Shown: positions 56,691 through 64,000 of the stretch, one piece after another | How positions within the stretch are numbered: the first letter of the stretch is position 1 | How the letters are laid out: each line of letters starts with the position of its first letter | The notes under the pieces: generated by a model | The model's database searches: none | What the model was told of the DNA's origin: nothing | What the model saw: only the letters and a program-made list of their open reading frames with translations | Program-made: the position numbers and the translations under genes | Assembly (NCBI GenBank): GCA_035578905.1 | Contig: JAQJVL010000321.1 | Span: 988,857 to 1,052,856, forward strand | Length of the DNA: 64,000 bases | Direction: 5' to 3' | From: Stictocephala bisonia | Taxonomy: Eukaryota; Arthropoda; Insecta; Hemiptera; Membracidae

Positions 56691-58160
56691 TAAATTGTTA
56701 CAAGTATATTGATAATGTTTCTCAGTTAAAAAGCAGACATATACAGATGTGATTTAGCTCAGCTTAACTACACTATTAAAACTTAAAGATAAGATTTCAA
56801 ATCTCTAATTCCAGAGGTGTTCCATTGTTTGATATTCCTTAACTTACTGGAATAAATCATTATTTCATTAGATATACAATGTAAGAAGCAAAACTACACT
56901 GGCTGAAATCTTGTATGATAGGTCACCAGCCAAATGTAGAATGTAACTGACACCACATAAATCAGAGCAAAAATCAAATCAGATTTTATGAAAGGAATTA
57001 TCCAGTTTTGAAGGAATCTGTTTATGCCCTTTTCACTTCTTCCTTTACTTTGTCAACCTGTTTCAATTTATAAGTATAGTTCCTAGAGTATTACGTTGAT
57101 TTAAGAGTTCAAATGACACATGTTTTATCTAGAGATACAAGCTGTATTTAGAAATACATCTAACTAATTCATGTCAAAATGCCTCTTTAAGTTAATTACT
57201 TTTTCAAATTTGGGTCTATTAATTTGACAGTTTTACATTTTGCATGTTTCAAGTTGGCCCTGTACTTTTTAAGTTGTGTTAAACATTAATAAACATTCTA
57301 GTTTCTCTTATATAATACAGCAGTTTTAATTGATTAAGTTCTTGAATACTTACTACATTTTAATAAAATGATATATTTTAATGCTAGTTTAAAAGCATTC
57401 AAAAGATTTTGAATTAAAGCATGAACATATTAAAGTGTATTGAGTAACTGCTAAATTCAAATTAAATTAGGTCTTTCTAGACAAATTCTAAAAATGAAAA
57501 CAAAATCGTTTATATGTAAAACCCCATTTGCTAATCATGGTTTATCTTGTTTGTTGTGACATGTATTTATACAATTATTTTGTGCATAAAAGTATGTAAT
57601 TATTAAAATTGCTATAAAACATTACAATATTTTTTCTACGATACTTGTGTTAAGAATGATCACAATAACTAAATATGACAGAAAAGGAATTTTTAAAAGA
57701 AACACACATGACATATGCGGAGATCATTTTTAAGCAGTTATCTAATCTCTTTAGAATTAAGGAAAATAAAAAAATTAATAAATTAATAAAAACATATATT
57801 TGCCTTCAATCATGTTTCAATAGTTATGAATAAAAAATTAGTCTTAAAGAATTTTAAATGTTAAGTATTGTTTAACATTTCAGTTAGTTTTAAATTTCAT
57901 ACAAGGTATAATTATTTAGTTTATATAAATTACACCAATTTCATTCATTTTATGAACTGTGCATTTTTTTGTTGAATAAAATTTGAATTTAAGTATAATT
58001 TATATTGCACTAAGTTCAGCATGTTTACTGAAGAAGAATAAATCTAACTAGGGGTGGACATATGATGTTAGATTTATAAACATATGATGTTACTGTCTTT
58101 GAGCATAAATTAAATATCAATAAGCAATATGAGCTTAGTATAAACTTTTTTATTTAAAAC
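56691..58160. other. AT-rich, nothing recognised
   Basis: No Gss exon, element end or coding similarity seen between the end of copy B and the possible Helitron end at 58163. Confidence 0.45.
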
Positions 58161-58560
58161 TAGCTGGTACCCCTGCTTCACAACGGTGAATGTCCAAAAA
58201 CTTAAATCTTAAAGATACAAAAATGTTTTATTATATGTCATCAACAGTATTTCGTTATTTCTAAGTGTATGAAATCAATTAGCTTCAATACGATCATGTA
58301 AAACATGAAATACATTTACTGTCAAACTCAAAAAGGAATAAGAAATTTAATTCAAACTTTACTCTTTAGGATACTTAAAGTTTCTGATGCATGTTTAGGA
58401 TGTTGGTTGATTTTATAATTTTGAGTTAAGGTAGTTGAAGTTAAGTCATGTTATCCCATCACATCAACACCCCTGGCCTTGAGTCCACGTAGCCAGTCCA
58501 ATAATATGTTACGTCATAACATAATATTATTTACTTGCTGCTGCAGTTTTTACTTACTGC
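58161..58560 (-). mobile_element. Possible Helitron 3' end
   Basis: On the minus strand the sequence ends ccgttgtgaagcaggggtaccagCTAG|T, a CTAG terminus with GC-rich lead-in, similar in style to the Helitrons here. The other boundary is not clear and the interior is unrecognised. Confidence 0.35.
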
Positions 58561-59086
58561 TAATAATAATAATATGTTTTAACAAAAATAGCAGATAAGA
58601 TCATTATCTCCACTATATTCCATGATTCTGTTGCAATATAAATCAGAAGCAGTGACAATTTTTTTGTTTTTCAAAGGCTTATTGGTCTTAGGTCCTTCTG
58701 AGGGATGTTTATGTTGTATTCATCTTCTCCATGGCAGAGCATGAGTGCGTATTTTAGAGCATCGTAAGAACGATGTGTCTCGCTGATTTGCACTTTCTAT
58801 CATCTCTGGTGTGAAGAACCTCTCCGTTTAAGCTCCTGGCCTTCAATCTAAATCGTGACTTCCTTGTCAGTGGTAGCATTAAAGCACCCTTTGTGCACCT
58901 GTGGGTATCTTATCAGCCTTTATCACTATTTGGAAGTCTTGTTGACTATCAGGAATGAAATCTGTAAACCATTTCCTTCGTATTAATTTGATAGTTTTTA
59001 TGTGAAGACATCCTCTGTAACAAATGTTAAGGGTCACATAGTATCCAGCGTTTTATTGTGGCCTAATTACTATGTGTGTTTTTTAG

Positions 59087-59194
59087 GTGCAACAAGCCCT
59101 GGCAGGATCTGAATATTTAGAACGATTTTTTGACGATGTAGAAAGAATTGAAGCTGTCAAATCAGTTTTTACCGGCCTTTACTCCTTAGATAAT
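59087..59194 (+). pseudogene. Isolated glutathione synthetase exon (VQQAL...GLYSLDN)
   Basis: A 108-bp open exon between gttttttag and gtaagtg, phase 0 at both ends. It reads VQQALAGSEYLERFFDDVER, then IEAVKSVFTGLYSLDN. It matches the conserved K-V-Q-Q ... F-x-G-L-Y-S-L-D segment in the middle of glutathione synthetases (around residue 300 in the human enzyme). It lies on the same strand as copy B but is separated from exon 2 by 2.6 kb without exons 3-6. No next exon is seen to the right. It may be a remnant of a larger, broken duplicate. Because it is intact, a working exon of a rearranged gene cannot be excluded. Confidence 0.85.
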
Positions 59195-59322
59195 GTAAGT
59201 GTTCTGGCATGACTTGTTGGATAACACCGTACCATTATAAGACCTAATAACTTTCACAAGTTTTATCATATGGTTTAGTTACCATTTGAAAATATTTATT
59301 TATTTACCATAACAGTTTGCTA

Positions 59323-60427
59323 TCTATATACAGTAGAACTTGGATAATTCGAACCTGAAGGGACCAATGTGAAAATTCTAATTATCCAATACTTCAAATT
59401 AACCAAGTTGTATTATTTATGTAACTTTCATGATCCTAAAAGGCTTAAAATAATACCCACAAATTACTTGTTTAGTATAAAATTTAATGTATTCATTTAA
59501 AGTTCACTACAGTATATTAAACATAACTATAGAGGCATACAGTATGTAAAAATTACAATAATGAAGGTTTAATGATCGCAACATAATGACGGGGCGCGCC
59601 GAGGGGAGGGGAAGAGACGGATTAGGATTTCTCAGAAGGTGATTGCCTGCCGACACACTGACCAAACAATGTAAACCTCAAACGGAACCTTGTTTACAGC
59701 ACATTAGTCAATGTTTCACTTTTACCGTTGATGTAAAAACTTCGAATTAAAGAGATTTAACTTCGAATTATCCATGATTATTTTACATTGGTAATATTAC
59801 AATGTTCAAGGGACCAACCCAAAACTTCGAATTAAAGGAAATTTCGAATTAAAGAAGTTCTAATTATCCAAGTTCTACTGTATATAAAAGGCAAAGCCCT
59901 CACTGATTGACTCACTCACTCATCACTAATTCTCCAACTTCCCATGTAGGTAGAGAGCTGAAATTTTGTATACTGTGTCTTCAGGTCTTAAATAGGACAA
60001 CTAAAGTATTTTCATCTTGATAAAGTACTCCTAAGGGGTAGAAACCACCCTTAAAAGATTTCTCCATAAGGATAACATTGAGTTGATTTTAGTAAATTAA
60101 TAACAGCTGGTTTGTAAATAAATAAACATGTCTATTTTGAATGTTTGACATTATACTCAGTTACTCAAATACCATTGATGCATTTTTATGAGTTTAATCT
60201 TCAGCTGTTAAATAAAAATAAATGTAATGAACATGGTTGAAATGGGCTAAATAGGTGGCAAAGCAATTAGTGTCAGTAAGATACTGTAACTAATTTTAAT
60301 ATTGTGATTTTACGTTATATAGTTAATCTCCTATTTTTTGCATTGAATAGTTACATGCTGAGGCCGAGGTGTATCGATTGCAGCGAGCATCAGGGTTGGC
60401 ATGCGAAGCATGCAGGGGTGTCCCCTA

Positions 60428-60428
<1 letters not shown>
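59323..60428 (+). mobile_element. Non-autonomous Helitron carrying a nested MITE
   Basis: It starts A|TCTATATA at 59322-59330 and ends with hairpin gcatgc-gaa-gcatgc, then aggggtgtcccCTAG|T at 60428. The 550-bp Tigger-type MITE (59331-59880) sits in its TATATATA start. Removing the MITE and one TA restores exactly the 5' end of the 40920-41461 copy. The interior matches that copy throughout. Confidence 0.92.
59331..59880. mobile_element. Tigger/pogo-type MITE, 550 bp
   Basis: Ends cagtagaacttggataattc and its complement gaagttctaattatccaagttctactg, flanked by TA. Inside are repeated cgaattaa motifs and a GC-rich island (ggggcgcgccgagggg near 59590). No transposase. Confidence 0.9.

Positions 60429-60510
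<82 letters not shown>
60429..60510. repeat. (TA)41 microsatellite
   Basis: 82 bases of uninterrupted TA between two head-to-tail Helitron copies. It probably grew from the TATATATA at the 5' end of the second copy. Confidence 0.97.
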
Positions 60511-60512
<2 letters not shown>

Positions 60513-61405
60513 AAGCCCTGGCTCACTCACTCTTCACTAATTCTCCAACTTCCCACAAGAGAGCTGAAACTTTGTACACTGTTTCTTTAGGTCTTAAATA
60601 GGACAACTAAAGTATTTTCATCTTGATAAAATACTTTTAAAGGGTATAAACCACACCGAAAATATTGTTTCATGAGATTAACATTGGGTTGATTTTAGTC
60701 AATTAATGACAGCTGTTTTGTAATAAATTATTACTCCCGAGGCTTACCGAGGCACTTGGCCTGCATGTAAGGGGAATAATACTAGGCAGTCCCAGTCCCA
60801 CCACTGTTATATCCTGCCACCATTTGACTGACCTCTTAGTTATGTTGCTGGTCAACCTGCGCTTGAAGCGCCTCTCTGTGTAGAAAAGAATTTATTTTCG
60901 ACCCCTTTGTTGTTTGCTTAAATTTATTATAATTTCCAATCAGGAAGGTCATTTACATTTTTAATTTGAATTAAAACCTCTTATTACCAATATAAAAACA
61001 ACATATTATGCTGTCTTTGCAAGGTCTGCTCTGGAAATAGGTACCTACATTAATTTGCTTATAAATTAATAAATCAAATTATAATATATCTATAAACAAA
61101 TAAATAAACAAAAGTTAAACACATCATTTATTAACTAGTTAGTAATGATTTATTAGGCACAATTATTTATTATTTACCTATTAACAATAAAAAGGTTAAG
61201 TCAGTTTATAAACAACAATTTAAATTTCTGATGATTTATTTTCTACTTTTATTTACCACATGGCACACACTGACTTAGCGGCTCCCCCACTCCAATTAGT
61301 CTACTGCGCATCGTCTGGCCAAGTGCCTCGGTAAACCTTGCGAGTTATAACATGTTTATTTTGTATGTTTGACATTATACTATAGATGTATTTTTGATAC
61401 TATAC
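60511..61405 (+). mobile_element. Helitron copy 3, truncated, with MITE inside
   Basis: From agaagccctggctcactcac on, the sequence follows the other copies (attctccaacttccca, gtcttaaataggacaactaa, attgggttgattttagt), is interrupted at 60728-61350, resumes with catgtttattttgtatgtttgacattata, and fades out near 61405 without a 3' hairpin. Confidence 0.85.
60728..61350. mobile_element. MITE with 35-bp inverted ends, about 623 bp
   Basis: Left ttattactcccgaggcttacc, then gaggcacttggcc; the right end is the complement with few mismatches, core ttaccgaggcacttggcc. Both other Helitron copies give the empty site (gtaaataaa|acatgt). Target duplication not resolved; superfamily unknown. No coding recognised. 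Confidence 0.85.
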
Positions 61406-61693
61406 TATGATAGAGCGGAGGCTGGTGTTTACCCCCTCTCCAGTGGGAATTTTCGACACATACATTTTTGTGTTTCCATTGACATGTACTTTATGGTTTT
61501 AGGTGTTTGCCACTTGCAAATTACAGCATATTCCGGAAACACACAAAAAATCATGTTAACTACCAAATATGAAACATGTTTGAATTCTTTGCTCCTATCT
61601 ATCAAACATTCTTGGTGGAAGTTAGAGAAGGATAGTTAGGTAAGACAGCACACACTCTATCTCTCTACTCACCTGAAGAAAATACCAGTGGCA

Positions 61694-61803
61694 TTGAACA
61701 TTTGTGAGATTATGTGTTTATTTTGTGTATGTTACTACTACTCTGGTGTTAGTGAACTTGTCTTCTAAAGTAAGTTTGCTCATATCCTATCTCTCCAATA
61801 TAT
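61694..61803 (+). repeat. Partner of the fold-back family at 20450-20563
   Basis: Shares cattgaa.atttgtg.gatta, tgtgtttattttgtgtatg, ttactactactctggtgtta and the arm taagtttgct.at.tcctatctctccaatata. The left arm is absent here. Confidence 0.8.
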
Positions 61804-62460
61804 TAATTGTTAAGAATAAAAAACATCATGAAACACTTAAGAGAAAAAACCTTAAAACTTTCAAAAGTATTCAAGATAAGATAATTGTTACGACTGCATA
61901 AAACAGGATAGTTGAGATAAGAGCTGGGAAAAATATTTTTGATCGAGTTTTACTTTTGTCCCAGGAAGATGAAATTAATTTTGAGAAGCTGTTGTCATAC
62001 CCATTAGGTCCAGTACCATGGGCATTAGCCACTGCCAATGGATGTCCAACAAAAACCGAAAAGTCCAAACTTTGGAGGTTTAAGAATGTATGTATGTGAT
62101 TGTCAGCATGGCTTACTTTCATTCCAGAAACCTTTCGTGAACTTGCAGAGAGAGGTTGTCTTGAGCCACTTTCCAAAATGCAGCATGATAGATTTTGCTA
62201 TGTATACCTATTTAGATGTATATATTAAAAACATTGAAAGACAAAGAAGGGGTTGTGGGGAGATACATTTTTAATAAGAGGGCCTAAAATCAAGATTCCA
62301 CAGGATTGATTCTAATGGCAAAAAAATTCCTTGCTAATGGCAAAAATAATGAACATCTGCTTAACCTGCTACATAATGAATTGGCAGCACAAATACGCCC
62401 TCTACTGACATGTAATAAATATTTACTTGTCACATAGTAATAAATGCACTTGTTATACTA
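61800..62460 (+). pseudogene. Decayed member of an uncharacterised invertebrate gene family
   Basis: The readable pieces in order are HHETLKRKNLKTFKSIQDK, NRIVEIRAGKNIFDRVLLLS (after a stop), QEDEINFEKLLSYPLGPVPW, ALATANGCPTKTEKSKL, IKNIERQRRGCGE and FLANGKNNEHLLNLLHNEL. The SYPLGPVPWALA and TKT-x-K-x-KL motif, and a later GCGE and LANGKN-x-x-LL motif, recall a multicopy uncharacterised family I have seen in many invertebrate genomes. I cannot name a function. Stops and frameshifts show it is dead. Confidence 0.5.
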
Positions 62461-63200
62461 GAGAAGACAGATTAACTATCTAACATACAACACAAGAAGA
62501 CCTATGCTCTTCACAAGAGAACACAGATGCAAAAATAATATTACACACCTTCCATCCTTCAAAATATTGTCAAGGCATTTATTTACCCATGAGAGTTAGA
62601 TCCCTGGACATACATGTATTATGTTGTTAATAATATATAACAGCAACATTGGAAAAATATAATATTTTTATACAGAAACTGGTAAAATATGAAGTGTCAT
62701 GAATGACTCCACCATTTCTCATAATTTAGATGTACAAATGAGCCACGTTATGTTGAATGTGCATGCCCTGTCTAGATGTGACACTACTAGTTCCTTTGTT
62801 CATCTTGGAATGTTGTCTGTTAAATCTAAGCCTTCCAAGATGAAATGTTTTTAAAGTTTGTTCCTATCCTTACATCATTAGGAGCATCTCTGACAATTAC
62901 AGACTGGCCTGGAGGAATCTGTCTGTTGCTTTTACAGTACAAGGACTATACAAATATAAAAAAAATATGGTTTGATCTGTTTTCACAAAAGTTTTCTCCT
63001 ATTTTCTGCCAACACATCTGCATTTTCTCTGGCCAACAACCAAGGTGTGAATTTAAGTCTATTGCCCCCATGCAAAACGTCATTAGAAAACCATATAAAA
63101 TGAGTCAACTACAAAATGATATTATAAAATCATAAGCTGTTAGTTTAATGTTTTAATTAAATTTTTCATTTTCATTATTAAACCTTGAACACACACTAAA
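62461..63200. other. Nothing recognised
   Basis: A 96-aa open frame at 62845-63135 (FLKFVPILTSLGASLTITDW start) has no recognisable motif; no element ends seen. Confidence 0.4.
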
Positions 63201-63205
63201 TGAGT

Positions 63206-63547
63206 TCACGAAGCCATATCGTATATTTTATAATTCTCTAGAGTATTCATTGTCGCACCTTTATTACATTTATGGAGAATATCTAGGTTGGTGTCAATGT
63301 CATTAATGTTGTGATTGTTGTTAACTAAATGTTCAGCAAAGCGAGATGTTTGAGGCTTATTAACGTTCTTGGGTAGGTGTCCATTGAAACGCTTTTTGAA
63401 AGAACATTCAATGTTTCGTAATAAATTTACAAACACATGATTTGGAAATTTTCGAATTTTCTCAAAATTATCGACTTTTGTCAAAATTTCTGACTTTTTC
63501 GTAATGTTTGACTTTATGTAAATGTTCGACTTTTCACACGCACACAC
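63206..63547 (-). mobile_element. Penelope-like element, GIY-YIG endonuclease C-terminal part
   Basis: The minus-strand frame reads FKKRFNGHLPKNVNKPQ, SRFAEHLVNNNHNIND and LHKCNKGATMNTLENYKIY. The pattern F-x-x-R-x-x-x-H ... F-A-x-H-L ... L-H-x-x-x-K-G-x-x-x-N-x-L-E-x-x-x-I-Y is the C-terminal half of the GIY-YIG nuclease attached to Penelope-like reverse transcriptases, including the catalytic Glu of NTLE. The frame upstream (KSNIYIKSNITKKSE...) is degenerate. No reverse transcriptase in the window. Confidence 0.8.
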
Positions 63548-63599
63548 ATGTTGTGTGTTTACATCCCGAGATAGTTTACATCTTGGGTAATGTGTGATT

Positions 63600-63790
63600 G
63601 TTGTTGTGAGTTAACAACAATCACAACATTAATGACATTGACACCGACCTAGATATTCTCCATAGATGTAATAAGGTGTGACAATGAATACTCTAGAGAA
63701 TTATGAAATATATAAAGCCATAAAGAGCAACCCAACTACTGTGCTTAATGAAAAATTTAAATTCTCTGCAAATATTTTATTTGATTGAAA
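63600..63790 (+). mobile_element. Penelope-like endonuclease end, inverted second copy
   Basis: Plus strand: VNNNHNINDIDTDLDILHRC, then a one-base disruption, MNTLENYEIYKAIKSNPTTV and LNEKFKFSANILFD. About 95 bp (63607-63704) are the near-exact reverse complement of 63229-63324. This copy extends further at the C-terminus than the minus-strand one. Confidence 0.8.
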
Positions 63791-64000
63791 TACAAATTTG
63801 AATCAACCAATGAAAGAAGACAGATGGCCAGATAGAAATAAAATAGTTCAAAGTCAAGTAAGCATTGGATAACATCATTCCAGCTGCACGCTCAATCCGT
63901 ATCTAACCATCATACCAACCTTCAGTGTTATCATGTGTTTTATTTTTGTAAATATGTAATTTTTGTATATTGTTTTTAATGTGAATGTTTTGACAACGTC
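63791..64000. other. Right edge, nothing recognised
   Basis: AT-rich; possibly the 3' untranslated part of the Penelope-like copy, not supported further. Confidence 0.4.

Noticed and set aside
60304..60540. Frame with a Tyr-Ile repeat
   Set aside because: Translation of the (TA)41 microsatellite.
1..64000. Prokaryotic operon, plasmid or phage content
   Set aside because: Coding sequence is either spliced or belongs to eukaryotic transposons; no ribosome-binding sites or operon spacing.

Overview
The window is AT-rich animal genomic DNA, most likely from an insect. It has spliced coding exons with GT/AG borders, D34D mariner, Tigger/pogo-type, hAT-type and piggyBac-type elements, non-autonomous Helitrons, several LINE families, tRNA-derived SINEs and a Penelope-like element. 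A hemipteran is a reasonable guess from this repeat mix, but the sequence does not prove it. No bacterial gene organisation is present.

The only host gene I can name with confidence is glutathione synthetase (Gss), on the minus strand. Four phase-compatible exons run from right to left: exon 1 34265-34169, exon 2 29592-29409, exon 3 27057-26982 and exon 4 6305-6172. They encode about the first third of the enzyme. The rest must lie beyond base 1 or be missing. Intron 3 is about 20.7 kb and is a store of transposons: LINEs, a mariner with a LINE nested in it, a Helitron carrying a degenerate satellite, and MITEs.

The 5' part of this gene is present a second time, inverted, at about 54190-56690. 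That copy has recognisable exons 1 and 2, with a nonsense codon in exon 2. A further intact-looking Gss exon from the middle of the protein lies at 59087-59194 on the plus strand. Aligning the two copies (29243-34640 against 54190-56690) gives natural empty sites. It dates a piggyBac-type MITE, a 155-bp TTAA MITE, a 1.67-kb TG...CA insertion and an expanded 35-bp G-rich minisatellite to one copy, and a tRNA-SINE to the other.

Layout. 1-6 kb: RTE-type and other LINE fragments, a SINE-like repeat, a Tigger-type MITE. 6.2-27 kb: Gss intron 3 with its insertions. 27-34.3 kb: Gss exons 1-3 with a mariner relic. 35-37 kb: decayed LINE. 38-43 kb: two near-identical hAT-type MITEs with perfect 8-bp target duplications, a 118-bp perfect hairpin, a SINE and a Helitron. 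43-47 kb: LINE with an SGNH-esterase ORF1, endonuclease and truncated reverse transcriptase. 47-50 kb: tandem duplications, including a 79-bp array. 51-52.5 kb: internally deleted LINE. 54-59 kb: inverted Gss copy. 59.3-61.4 kb: two head-to-tail Helitrons joined by (TA)41, each carrying another MITE. 61.8-62.5 kb: decayed member of an uncharacterised gene family. 63.2-63.8 kb: inverted pair of Penelope-like endonuclease fragments.

All assignments come from reading motifs and pairwise similarity within the window. No database search was run.
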